From Hsuehochloa calcarea (taxonomy: Eukaryota; Streptophyta; Magnoliopsida; Poales; Poaceae), in contig CM070601.1 of the NCBI GenBank assembly GCA_036346395.1, forward strand, positions 17,357,763-17,421,762: 64,000 nt of DNA, written 5' to 3'. Positions 11,125 through 21,283 of the stretch are shown here, piece after piece. Under the pieces are notes generated by a model that saw nothing but the letters and a program-made list of their open reading frames with translations, ran no database searches and was not told the origin of the DNA. Both the position numbers and the translations under genes were made by a program. Positions within the stretch are counted from its first letter, which is position 1; each line of letters starts with the position of its first letter.

Positions 11125-12849
11125 TTACACTTCAAGATATTTCACATACCTCCGCACCGGTCTTAACCAGAATTTTGGAGCAATCCTCCCAACGGAGGAC
11201 CTCTTCTTCTCCACGACCACGCCCGGTCGAGGTTCAACAGCTTGGCTCACCACGACCACGTGCCCGTCGTAGAGTTTGAACAGAACCGAGCTCGTTTCTC
11301 GATCTTTTGATGGACGAGATCGCCTCGACCATTCCGTATAAAGATCGCCTCGATTGCGTGTTGTGCCGATGCAAAGATCGCCCTTCATAAAGACACAAAA
11401 TCCTTCCAGCTTCTCCTTTCAAGTTTCTTAATAAAACTAGGAGTGGCACCAACTGCGAAAGATTCCGTGTCATAATAGAAGGGTACCTTAGCCTTGCGAG
11501 GTTTGCGCTTGAGAGGTTCAATTGCTTCAACCTCCTCGGCTTCGACGGCTGCGGCCTCGGCTTCAGATACAACTACAGCTGCCGCAGGCCTTGTAGAGGG
11601 TTTGGTCGAAAGACCAGAACTCGAGCTTGCTCCCCCCTTGTCGGCAGATTTTACAAGTCGACGTCTCTTCGAGGGAGGAGCCGAGCCTTTGTCTTTCGAC
11701 AACCCAGCACCAATAGTCATCAGAACGACTTCTTCGTCGTCCTGGCGATTTTCCATGCCTACTTTCTGTAAAACAAGACAGAAAAAGAAGAATCACTAAT
11801 TAATCGTAAGTTTTTCTACGACTAGTGCCAAGTCGTAAGTTTTTCTACGACTTTTTCTTGATTGTAAGATATTCTACGATCACCATTAGTCGTAAGTATC
11901 TTCTACGACTACAAAGTCCTAAAGAGAGAATCAGATTTCTGATTACCTTTAGGCGCTCTATCCTTTCATCTGCGGACAAAACCGCAATGATTTGAGGAAC
12001 CGCCTCTGAGTGGCGGGGACTTCTCACGACGAGTCCGACTCGAGTCAACCTCGCCAGTGAAAGATCCGTAAACAGATAAAAATATTAGACAAGGTTGAGA
12101 AAGACCAAACGGAGAGCTAAGTCAACAATTGCTTACCCTCCTCATAGTCTCTGGTGGGGTCTCCTCTTCCCGAGTACCTCCACATAGGAGATGCTCGTTT
12201 CTTCAGAGGACTAATTCGCGCGTGATGAAATCTTTCACCACATGCCATCCGGCCAACCCTTCTTCCTTCAAGTCCTTAATGGCTTGAATATAAGGGCTAA
12301 TCCACTGATATCTTCAGGTTGAATCCCATGAAGATTTCTTTTCAAAGCACCTTCCCCACGAAAGAAAGGTCGTCTTCAGAGGTGACCTTCCAAAGAGAAC
12401 CACCTCTTCCTCCACTTCGCCACGAAGACCGGGTGAAACTCGAATGTACTCCTTCGACTTCGAGTCGTGGAGCTTGATCAGAGACTTCCGCGATTCCGGC
12501 TTGTCGAGCCATCCCATAATAATATTGGAACATTCGAGATCCGCCGAATCCCTGTGCACGCCGCACAGATACACGAACACACTCAACATGGTAATGGAAT
12601 TGGGACCTAAGTTCACCAGCCCACCCCAAAGTGTTCGAGTACTCATCAGAAGAAAGGGGGGCGAGCAATCAAGGCCGCTCTCACAATACGCTTAGAAGAC
12701 GGGATTTGCCCATTTTCCCCGATGGCTGATCGCCCGACAGGCGGAATCCACTTCACCGAGCCTTCTCAGATCTTCCCAAGATCGACCAAAACCTTGATCT
12801 TAGCCGCATCCATCTCCGATTCCTCCCATTCGTAAACTCTCTTGGCCAT
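11125..12849 (-). pseudogene. Antisense ORF of the Tat-type Gypsy element (plant gypsy-type transposon domain), decayed
   Basis: Read on the minus strand, a frame opens at ATG 12849 (MAKRVYEWEESEMDAA) but meets a stop after about 27 codons. Further pieces continue in other frames: GLVNLGPNSITMLSVFVYLCGV (about 12620-12550) resembles the plant putative gypsy-type transposon domain (Pfam PF04195), and 11756-11385 encodes a low-complexity Ser/Ala/Glu stretch with basic clusters (PPSKRRRL, KRKPRKAK) that look like nuclear localisation signals. Orientation opposite to gag-pol and position between integrase and 3' LTR fit the antisense gene of Tat elements. Its function is not established. Frameshifts and stops make it a pseudogene. 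Confidence 0.6.
11806..11905. repeat. Tandem GTCGTAAG-(N)-CTACGAC hairpin units, second group
   Basis: Four units of about 25-30 bp follow each other. Each has GTCGTAAG (or TCGTAAG, TTGTAAG), then TTTTT or TATCT, then CTACGA(C/T). Arms are complementary, so each unit can fold as a 6-7 bp stem with an 8-nt loop. They separate the antisense ORF pieces. Confidence 0.75.
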
Positions 12850-13433
12850 TTCGCCGTAAGCAAGAAGTTTTTTTGATTGGGTTGGCGGCGGAGAAGATGA
12901 AACCTAGTCGAAGACGGAGAAAGCAAGAGCTCAAGAACAATGGAGTGATTTGGGGAAAAGTAAAATCCAAGTCTACCTCCCGTAAGTTTTTATAACCAAG
13001 ACGATCTCCGCCGCTTTAAACCGTCCCGCTTATAGGTCTATGATAGATGGTTGTACCGCTCGAACCACTTCATCTGACAAGTCTATGAGAGCCGGTTGCA
13101 ATTCCCGGATGGTCCGCTCGAGAAAAAGTAGGTACATATTGTCACCTCTAAGCAAAATTACATTCTTGACCAAGTCTTTCTAGTCGAAGGAAGTATCAAT
13201 CGGAAGAGCTTTTTCTCCGATTCCCTACCACGACCACCGACGGTCATAGGGTTTTTATGACTTTTGATAGTCGTAAGCAACCTTCCCGATCAAGCAAATT
13301 CTGGTCAAAGCAACACTCAAATGTCGAAGAGTTTTTCCTTCGACTATCATTCTACGACATTCTCATGGTCGTAAGTCCATTTACGAAACCTTTATCAAGT
13401 AAGTTACTTTCACTTGAAGCTGGGGGGCTAGAT

Positions 13434-13563
13434 GACGAAGATCTAATAATCCTCATTTTTATCTTTTATCTATAATTCTTATTATGGGTAAATATGATGT
13501 CACATAGTCCCAGTGAGGTACCCTTATCTAAAAGGAGAAGCCCAATAAGTGGTTGTGAGTTCT
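13434..13563 (+). repeat. Truncated Gypsy LTR start and right 30-bp repeat copy
   Basis: After a purine-rich run (AAGCTGGGGGG, about 13419-13429) the sequence TGACGAAGATCTAATAATCC begins at 13434. The same start, with one difference, opens the LTR-like block at 42975, so 13434 is probably the LTR start. Only about 130 bp remain before Copia resumes at 13564. The final 30 bp (13534-13563) repeat 1906-1935 exactly. Confidence 0.6.
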
Positions 13564-15800
13564 TAACACCGTTCCCCATACTCCTCAACAAAGCGGTGTA
13601 GCTGAGCGTATGAACATGACCATCATTTATAAAGCCCGTTGCATGTTGTCTAATGCAGGTTTGCATAAGCATTTTTGGGCTGAAGCCGCTTCCACTGCTT
13701 GCTATCTTATTAATATGTCTCCCTCTATTGCAATTGAAAAGAAGACTACAATTGAGGTATGGTCTGGTTCTCCAGTAAATTATTCAGAATTGATTTTTTT
13801 GTATTGCTTATGCTCATGTTGATAATGGAAAATTAGAACCTAGAGCTATTAAGTCTATCTTTTTGGTTATAAATCTGGTGTTAAAGGATATAAATTGTAG
13901 AATTCTGAAACACGTAAGGTTGTGATTAGCAGAAACGTTATGTTTAATGAATCTGCTATGCTTCATGATAAATTGGCTACTAATGTTCCTGTTGAGAATG
14001 GGTAGAATTCAAGTGTTCAGATGGATCATCTTATTGGTAAAGATAACACATCAGATAAGGAAAATATTGTTATTCATGATGCACCTATTGTTGAGAATCC
14101 TCCTATTTGTGAGCAGTCACCACAACGGTCCATTGCAGTTGACAAACCTAGGAGGGAGATTAATCCACCAAAGAGGTTGATTGAAGAAGCTAATATTGTT
14201 GCTTATGTTTTGAATGTAGCAGAAGAAATTGAAGGTAATGCAGAACCTTCATCATACTCTGAGGCTATCGATTCCACTTATTGTAATAAGTGGATAACTA
14301 CTATGCATGATGAGATGGAGTCACTTGAAAAGAATGATACTTGAGAACTAGTGAAATTGCCAAAGGAGAAGAAGCATGTTCATTGCAAGTGGATTTTCAA
14401 ATGAAAGGAAGGTATTTCTTCTACTGAACCAGCAAGGTATAAAGCAAGGTTGGTTGCTAAAGGTTATAGTCAGATTCTAGGTATTGACTTTAATGATGTC
14501 TTTTCCCCAGTTGTGAAGTATAGTTCTATTTGCACTTTACTCAATATTGTTGCTATGCATAATTATGAACTTGAGCAATTAGATGTTAAAACTGCATTCT
14601 TACAAGGGGAGTTAGAAGAAGACATTTATATGGACCAACCTGAAGGTTTTGTTATTCTTGGAAAAGAACACCTTGTTTGTAGATTAAACAAATCTCTTTA
14701 TGGTTTGAAGCAATCTCCTAGGCAATGGTACAAGAGATTTGACTCTTTTATGCTCTCTCATAATTTTAAGCGATATGATTATGATAGCTGTGTTTATTTA
14801 AAGACCGTTAATGGCTCAGCTATTTACGTACTTCTATATGTTGATGATATGTTGATTGCTGCAAAAGATAAGACGAAAATAGCAAAACTGAAAGCACAAT
14901 TGAGTAATGAATTTGAGATGAAAGACCTAGGTGCAGCAAAAAAAAATCTTGGTATGGAGATTATTAGAGAGAGGAAATCTGGTAAATTATACCTTAGTCA
15001 ACAAGATTATATTGAGAAGGTCTTTCGTCGTTTTAATATGCATGATGCAAAACCAGTTAGTACTCCGTTAGCTTTGCACTTTAGATTATCTTCAGCTTTA
15101 TGTCTTGAGTCAGATTATGATATTAAGTACATGTCTAGAGTTCTATACTCCAGTGCAGTTGGTTCTCTTATGTATGCCATGGTTTGTTCTCGTCTTGATT
15201 TATCTCATGCACTGAGTGTTGTTAATAGATGCATGGCTAATCCTGGAAAAGAGCATTGGAAAGCAGTTTAGTGGATTTTCAGATATTTGCGTGGCACTTC
15301 TAATGCTCGTTTGCAGTTTAAAAATTCTAGAGATAAACTTGTTGATTATATTGACTCTGATTATGCTGGTGATTTGGACAAGATGAGATCTCTCACATGT
15401 TATGTTTTCACTATTAGTGGTTGTGCTGTTAGCTGAAAGGCAAGTTTGTAAGCTACTGTAGCCTTATCTACCACTGAAGCAAAATATATGGCTATTTCTA
15501 AAGCTTGTAAAGAAGTTATTTGGTTGAGAGATTTGTACACTGAGCTTTGTGGAGATAATTCTTGCACTACTATATTTTTGTTATAGTAAGAGTGTTATAT
15601 GTCTTACAAAGGATCAGATGTTCCATGAAAGAACAAAGCTTATTGATGTGAGATATCACTTTATTCGAGGTGTTATTGCCCAAGGTGATGTCAAAGTGTG
15701 CAAGATAAGTACTCATGATAATCCAGTTGATATAATGACAAAGCCGGTTCCTGTTACTAAGTTTGAACTTTGCTCAAGCTTAGTTGGTATCACAATTTAG
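13564..15800 (+). pseudogene. Copia 1 pol, second part: integrase end, reverse transcriptase, RNase H
   Basis: Copia resumes at the integrase catalytic Glu (TPQQSGVAERMNMTII). RT follows: RYKARLVAKGYSQ, QLDVKTAFLQGELEEDIYM, LNKSLYGLKQSPRQWY, and the catalytic box YVLLYVDDM (about 14830-14850). A 273-aa frame is open at 14450-15271. RNase H pieces are ALSTTEAKYMAISKACKE and RTKLIDVRYHFIR, ending near 15800. In-frame stops at 14342, 14401, 15269, 15434 and 15449 break it; at least three replace Trp or Gln codons. Catalytic residues of RT remain, but the polyprotein cannot be made in full. Confidence 0.9.
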
Positions 15801-16430
15801 TCATAGAGACTAATTAATGCACGGTGATTTTTATCTTATTGTGGAGATATTTTGGTGATTGATGATTCTTCATTATGCTACAAGAGGAAATTCGTCTCGA
15901 GGTAGAGATTGTTGATATTGTGATCCGAATTGTCTAATATGGAAGAGTCCGAATTAGTTTCCATATTAGTAGATATGTTTCCTATTTGGACTCTAAGTCC
16001 TTACCCCTATATATACCTCTTGTAAGCCACACGTGGAGGGTGAGCCGCCTTATTGTAATTGAAGGATCTAGACCCGCCATTATGAGTTAATGGAATGTTT
16101 TGGTGATTAATGATAAATCCAATTATGAGACTAACTCTCTTGTCTAGTATTATCTTGTGTAGTCTTATTTGGATATAATGGTGAAATTCAACGAGGTATG
16201 CAATCAACATCTTAATCTTATATATTGTTGCATTCCTCGGATCCAAAATATAGGATTGAACTCAACTATAAGTTAAACTTGAATATGTGCATATGATCTT
16301 ATTACACATTTGTGTATGCACACATCTAGGGGGAGTTTTATTCTATATTTTGTGGTTTCATTAGTATTGATTCATATTCCATTCTCCACATATACTAAGG
16401 ATCTTTACTTTGAAACAAAACCTTTGAGTA

Positions 16431-16545
16431 TAAAAAACTTGTGTAGTTCGTATATACTCATGCTATGAGTATATAGAACTTGTGTAGTTCTTGTATACTC
16501 ATGTTAGAGTATATATAACTTGTGTAGTTCATATATACTAATTTG
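16431..16545 (+). repeat. Three tandem units around AACTTGTGTAGTTC in the solo LTR
   Basis: The word AACTTGTGTAGTTC, itself partly self-complementary (GAACT...AGTTC), recurs three times at roughly 40 bp spacing, joined by variants of TATACTCATG. The inverted copy of the family at 52863-55444 contains only one such word near 55060, so copy number differs between members. Confidence 0.7.
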
Positions 16546-16739
16546 TTACTTCAATTATCTACATTCATTTATGTGCAATTGAAATGGTTATCATTAATTA
16601 CCAAAGAGGGAAAGATTGAGTATCTTGTTCCACCATTATGAGTTAATGGTATGGTGTGGTAATTAATGATAATTATATTGTAGAACTAACATTTTTCATG
16701 AGTTGAATATATAGGTTATGTTCCAGGAGGATGAAGACT

Positions 16740-16995
16740 TGGGATGATCATGAGTTGATCATCAAGTCGAGATTCAAGTGAAGGATGCATCATGTGTTGA
16801 TGCACATCAAGTCAAGAGAAGACCCATCATGTGTTGATGGAGGTCAAGTGAAGGAATGCATCATGCGTTGATGCATGTGAAGACTCGGGATGAAGAAATC
16901 ATCATGTGTTGACGATGTTTACGGCAAGATCCTGAAGTTAAGAGATCATCATATGTTAATGATTGTCAAAGTCAAGGACCCGGACTTGAAGTGTT
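16740..16995. repeat. Array of CATCA-N5-TGATG inverted-repeat words (solo LTR U3, array 1)
   Basis: CATCATGTGTTGATG and close variants occur five to seven times in about 250 bp, separated by unique spacers rich in CAAGTGAAG. Each word is an inverted repeat with a 5-nt centre. The same array, on the other strand, is in the second copy (about 54685-54860). Confidence 0.8.
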
Positions 16996-17212
16996 GATGT
17001 GTGTCATCAAGCTTCAAGAAGATGCAAGGCAAAGGTATGGCTAGCTAGGGCTAAGGATGTGTTCCTAGTCTTTTACCGGTCTCGGTGTTTGGTTGATAGG
17101 CCGGATTGCTAGTATAGGATTGCCGTACTACTAAGAGGGGTCTTGACTAGTAGCATGAGTTAGTCATGTGTTGATAGCTCATTGTGTTTGCTCTAGCTCA
17201 TCTATGCATGGA

Positions 17213-17545
17213 GCTATTATTTGCGAATGTGTTTTGTAAATAGCCGAGGCTCATGCATTTAATCTTTGTAGCATAGGACTATATTTTACAAATGTGTTTT
17301 GCAAAATGGTTGAAGTTCATGCACCTTAGCCTTGTAGCATGATGCTATTATTTGCGAATGTGTTTTGCAAATAGTTGATGCTCATGTTTGATTTCTTGTA
17401 GCATGTGACTTAAGTTTGCAAATGGTGTAAGTCCATGTATCTTTTTCCTTGTGGTATGATTCTAAAAGTTGGCAAATGTATTTTGCAACTTATTGAAAAT
17501 CTTGCTATTGATCCTTGTTGGCATGGCTTATCAATTGGTAAATAT
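17213..17545. repeat. Array of TTTGC-N-GCAAA inverted-repeat words (solo LTR U3, array 2)
   Basis: Variants of TTTGCGAATGTGTTTTGCAAA occur about six times at 60-70 bp spacing, each followed by words such as CATGCA and CTTGTAGCATG. Each unit is an inverted repeat. The second family copy has the same array on the other strand (about 54075-54425). Confidence 0.8.
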
Positions 17546-17597
17546 GTTTTGCAATTGAAGTTGTTGAAAAAACCATTGCTGTGTTGTCAGGATAATC

Positions 17598-17992
17598 GGA
17601 AGTTCCGCAGTGTTATGGGCGGAACTTCCCATTATCGGAAGTTCCTCAATGTTATGGGCGGAACTTTCTATTATCGGAAGTTCCTCAGTGTTATAGGCGG
17701 AACTTCCTATTATCGGAAGTTCCTCAGTGTTATGGGCGGAACTTCCTATTATCGGTAGTTCTAAAAATTTGGCAGAACGTTTTTTCCAAAGAAGCACCCT
17801 TTTGGGACTTAGCCAAATTTCTGGAGGTGCGGAAGTTCCGTAATGATATGTGAGGAACTTCCGATAATAGGAACTTCCGCATTTTGGTTGGTGGAAGTTC
17901 CGCTCTCAATTTTCAACGGCTAGTTTCTCGTCTGATATAGTCGTTATTGTGCTTATCACTGAGGTGCGGTAGTTCCGGCCGATACATGGCGG
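17598..17992. repeat. Array of 9-nt palindromes GGAA-N-TTCC (solo LTR U3, array 3)
   Basis: GGAAGTTCC and GGAACTTCC alternate about twelve times; between 17598 and 17760 they form a near-perfect tandem array with a period of about 39-42 bp. The array ends about 60 bp before the TATA box. In the other family member the same place holds GGTC-N-GACC palindromes instead. Confidence 0.85.
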
Positions 17993-18054
17993 AACTTCCG
18001 ATTTTCCTGATTTTTCAGGGGTTTGTCTCCCAACGGCTAGTTTTTGTGTGTGGG

Positions 18055-18063
18055 CTATATATA
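18055..18063 (+). promoter_or_regulatory. TATA box of the solo LTR
   Basis: GGGCTATATATAGCC, also a palindrome, lies just after the third repeat array and about 760 bp before the LTR end, the place expected for the U3 promoter. The inverted copy has TATTTATACC at the matching place (about 53631-53640, minus strand). Confidence 0.6.
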
Positions 18064-18949
18064 GCCACTTTGGCCGGTTGGGAGAGGTTGCTGGTGATAT
18101 TGTGAACATCCTTTGAGCCTCTTGAGCTAAGAGCAAGCCTCTCCTCTCTTATGTGCATGTGTTGCACTTGGTGAGCTTGGAGAGTAAACCCTAAGTGCAT
18201 GTGTTGCCTTAGGTAGTGGATTATGTATCCACTTGAGTGTTGACACTTGATTAATTCAAGTGAGCGTTGAGTCTTGTTACTCTTGGTGTTTACCGACACC
18301 TAGACGGCGTAGAGGCGTCGTGCCCGGTGATCTTCTCAAGAAACTTGTGGGAAGGCCCGGTGTGGTTGTGAGTGGTTTGGTGCTCGCCATCTCTAAAGTG
18401 GAGGAAGAGCAACCATAGTGGAGCGAGGTGTTGGTTCAGTTTGGAACCGGTCCAAGTGGTTGAACTTACCTTGGAGGTGTTGGCTTAATTAGTGGAGCCG
18501 GTCCAACGTGGTTGGGCTTACCTCAACGTGGATTAGGGGAGACCGGCAAGTCTCCGAACACCACGGTAAAGCATAATTGTGTCCATCTTGTTTTTATCTT
18601 GTGTTTTACTTTGAGCAATTTACATTACATGCTTTAATTGTTTATATATCATTGTGTGATTTCTCTCTTGTATTGTTGGTGCACTTTGTTGAGCCTAGTT
18701 GATTTTGTTTTAATTGTGCAAAACCAATTCGCTATTAGCTTCCGCATTTATATATTGGTTTAGCGCGAAAGATTTTTAAAACCGCCTATTCACCCCCTCT
18801 AGTCGGCCACCTCGATCTTACAGTAATCCCGTGCGATCTGTAAACTCTCCTCATATAGTGATCATCGCCAGTTAGCGCTTGTGGTTTTTTCCCGCAATGG
18901 TTTTTCACGTAAAAATTCGTGTCTCGCTTTTGTCCCTATTTTTCTAACA

Positions 18950-20268
18950 CAATGGTTGGGATTTCTCACTTGTTTGTGTGTTGCTCCCTCTGCTCTTCCT
19001 TCGTTGCTCCTGACCGGTGGCTCGTCGGTTTCCTCAGCACTACTATGATGCTGCTACCTTCAGAGCTCCCCCAAAGAGGTCGCCGCCTCAGGGGGTGGTG
19101 TGGACGGCAATGACGATGTAACACGGCGAGCGACGACCATTGACGGCCGTAGTGGCATAGCCAGCCAGTGGCCATGCCTCGGGCCAGCCCAGTCGAAAGA
19201 ACATCGGCCCAGCTCCGCCTCAGTGTTTCTTGTGCATGGCACATTGCGATTTTGATATGGGCCTTGGGCCATTGCCCCGGCGGCCCGAGGCCCAGCTAAG
19301 CTTCTGGACGGCCAGGGACGAGTGGAGGAGGTGCCGCAGCCTCTTGTGCATGCCACCGCCTACATCGCACCGGAGCATGAGAAGGGCATGAGGGCAGCAG
19401 ATCCAAGCATCTTCTTTGTTTGTGGCCACCGGATGTCCCTATCCTAGCTCCGGCGACCACACGACCTCTCTCTGGCTCCGGCGATCGCGCCCTCCCAACA
19501 GATATGCTCCCACCAAGATTCCATATGCCACAAAAATCCACCATAGAATTTCCTTATATCTTCCCTAGTATCCAACCGAAGCCTTAGTTCGTAAAACTCG
19601 AAGAAACAAAAGAAAAACTTGGTAGTTTGGAGCAATGAGGTGAATAACACAAGCGTAGTTCTAATTTCCAAAGCAAAAAAAAAAACCCGGAGAGGTTAAT
19701 GATCGCATCATCATTGTATTTTGAAAGGTGGGGTGTTGGAAGCTCGATAATGTCGCAATTATCTGAAAGGGGAGTAGTACTTGTTTTCCCTATCGGTTCT
19801 AAACATTTTCCTTTCGTATTATCCCCTTCCATTTCCTCTCAAACAATGCAGATGCACTACTAGTTCGTGGGAAAAAGGCAACACATACAGTCGCTCCGCA
19901 AGGAGTTTCCTCATGCCATGCCACTCAACGTGACACAACCTATAAGCAATCAGCTGGCTAGGCACGCGCGACGTGCGCTCTACCCACCGTGGCAACACGG
20001 GACGAGCAACAGGGAACCATGAACCGCCGAGCAGCGGCATCGCGGCAACTTTCCCACGGCGGCGTCTCAGGTGTCACTGGTCAAACTGACACGAGTACAC
20101 GACATTTATGGTGGCCTCAGCGGCGCGGCGGAATGGGGTTCCACTTTCCACAGCGGCATGGAGTCGCGCTCACGCATCCCACTTCACCCCCCAAGCCCAG
20201 TCGCGGTGGGCCGCACGAACCCAACGACTTGGCGAAGGCACTAAACTAGGAGTGCACCATGACTTAGT
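18950..20268. other. No gene recognised
   Basis: A GC-rich part (19000-19500) gives several overlapping short open frames on both strands without recognisable domains; they read as composition artefacts. A poly(A) run lies at 19674-19684. 19850-20250 is moderately GC-rich and unassigned. Confidence 0.5.
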
Positions 20269-20876
20269 TGTAGGGTCGTGTACCTCTTCGTTCGTAACAA
20301 AGTGTACAGAAGGATCAACGAAGACAACCTCAGTAGAATAGTACAACACACTTTGGAACAAAGGGGCCTCCTCTTCGTTCATAACAAATTGTACAGAAGG
20401 ATCAACGAAGGCAACCTCAATAGAATAGTACAACACACTTTGGAACGAAGGGGCCCAATGCCCCCTAGACCACATCGCACGGAGCGAAGGGAGTGCAGGG
20501 AGCCTTCGCTACAGGATCACCTCGTATGGAGCGAATGGGGTTAAGGGAATCTTCGCTTCAAGACCATCGTGCATGGAGCAAAAGGAGTTAAAACCACTTG
20601 TGGGCTGAGAGTACATGTGCAGTGGACAAGCCTATGAGGGTCTACTATACAGTGGAGGCTACTTCCAAGGAGGTGCAAGGACCCTAAAGCTCCTATAGAC
20701 ATAAGACCTTTTATGTGTAGAATTGTAATATCCTGTACGCTGGATGTAATACTATAAATAGCCCTTCTCCCATGCAACAAAGAGAATATTTTTTGAGCAA
20801 TAAAGACACACATTCAATACACTTCAATATTTTTTATCGCCTTTGAGGATCTTCAGGGTTCCCCTTCGTATCAACA
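20269..20876 (+). repeat. Probable LTR fragment with TATA box
   Basis: The block starts TGTAGGGTCGTGTACC and ends CTTCGTATCAACA (TG...CA). ACTATAAATAGCCC near 20750-20763 is a good TATA box, followed by CAATACACTTCAATA, typical of grass LTR leader regions. Flanking bases do not give a target duplication (TTAGT against GGGAG), so this may be a fragment rather than a clean solo LTR. It contains a tandem duplication at 20283-20456. Confidence 0.45.
20283..20456 (+). repeat. Two tandem 87-bp units
   Basis: Units 20283-20369 and 20370-20456 share nearly every base (CCTCTTCGTTC(G/A)TAACAAA start, GGAAC(A/G)AAGGGGC end), differing at only a handful of positions. The duplication lies in the U3 end of the probable LTR. 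Confidence 0.85.
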
Positions 20877-21283
20877 GGGAGCCCTAAGGTCCTCTTTTCT
20901 ATACTATCTAGCTTGTAGCTACGACAGTTGATGTCGTTCGCGGAGAGTGGCAAGCAGGTCACACTAAAACTTGTCATACCGAGCGAATCAAATCAGCATG
21001 GCACCTTGCAAGAAGAGCATGTCCTAGGTTTCGACAGCCAAAGCAGCATTCATGGTAGATTTCTTGTCCTTTTCGGCAACCTTGGTATTCGTCAGCACAA
21101 GGTGTGGCTGCGGCCTCCACAGCCACGGTGGCGGGTGCTACTTTCCTATGTCTATTTACAATGTTATAACCAGGGTGCATGACATTACAATTCTATCTCT
21201 AGAAAGTTCCTATGTCTATAGGGGTTTTATGGTTTTTGCACCTCCCTAGGCTTGGTCCATCCCGCATGTACTCCTAGTCGGTG

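Larger units (their letters stand above)
1995..13563 (+). mobile_element. Gypsy (Ty3) retrotransposon of Tat type with antisense ORF, inserted in Copia 1
   Basis: A decayed gag (about 2108-4334) and pol (about 4335-8084) run on the plus strand in the order protease, RT, RNase H, integrase, which defines Gypsy. A 5 kb non-coding tail follows, containing an antisense reading frame (11125-12849, minus). A downstream antisense frame is a known feature of the Tat lineage of plants (RIRE2, Grande). The Copia target sequence ACACCGT flanks the block on both sides (1988-1994 and 13566-13572). No full LTR pair is visible; a candidate 3' LTR start is at 13434 after the polypurine run AAGCTGGGGGG. The element is old: almost every domain carries stops or frameshifts. 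Confidence 0.85.
16060..18822 (+). mobile_element. Solo LTR (2763 bp) with 5-bp target duplication GTAAT
   Basis: The block starts TGAAGGATCTAGA and ends CGATCTTACA, giving the TG...CA ends of an LTR and imperfect terminal inverted repeats (TGAAGGATC against TGTAAGATC). GTAAT at 16055-16059 is repeated exactly at 18823-18827. There is no internal gag-pol, so it is a solo LTR left by LTR-LTR recombination. A second member lies inverted at 52863-55444. The end region CTATTCACCCCCTCTAGTCGG recalls Sirevirus-type Copia LTRs; this lineage call is tentative. U3 is about 2 kb and consists largely of short repeat arrays. Confidence 0.9.
1..18949 (+). mobile_element. Copia LTR retrotransposon 1 (Tork-like), nested and decayed; 5' LTR off-window
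   Basis: The order is leader (1-192), gag, protease, integrase, reverse transcriptase, RNase H, then a 3' LTR (15910-18949), all on the plus strand; this is the Copia order. The protein style (gag beginning MATLKYDLPLL, integrase before RT) matches Tork-type plant Copia elements, an assignment from memory of the family. Two later insertions split it: a Gypsy element after about 1994 (Copia resumes at 13564) and a solo LTR at 16060-18822 within the 3' LTR. Many nonsense changes make it non-autonomous. The 5' LTR lies left of the window, so neither the target duplication nor the LTR divergence can be read. Confidence 0.9.
15910..18949 (+). repeat. 3' LTR of Copia 1, interrupted by a solo LTR
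   Basis: It starts TGTTGATATTG after the purine tract GAGGTAGAGAT and ends TTTTTCTAACA at 18949; the ends form the imperfect inverted repeat TGTT...AACA. Removing the inserted solo LTR (16060-18822) and one copy of its GTAAT duplication leaves an LTR of about 272 bp. The TATA-like CCCTATATATACC lies near 16006-16018. Confidence 0.85.

Noticed and set aside
17435..17758. Open frame with a 13-14-residue periodic peptide (MGGTSYYRKFLS)
   Set aside because: It is the translation of the 39-42-bp palindrome array in the solo LTR, not a coding gene.
16431..17992. Regularly spaced palindromic repeats resembling a CRISPR array
   Set aside because: The DNA is plant nuclear LTR sequence with exact target duplications; repeats are too short and variable, spacers are not unique inserts, and there are no cas genes.
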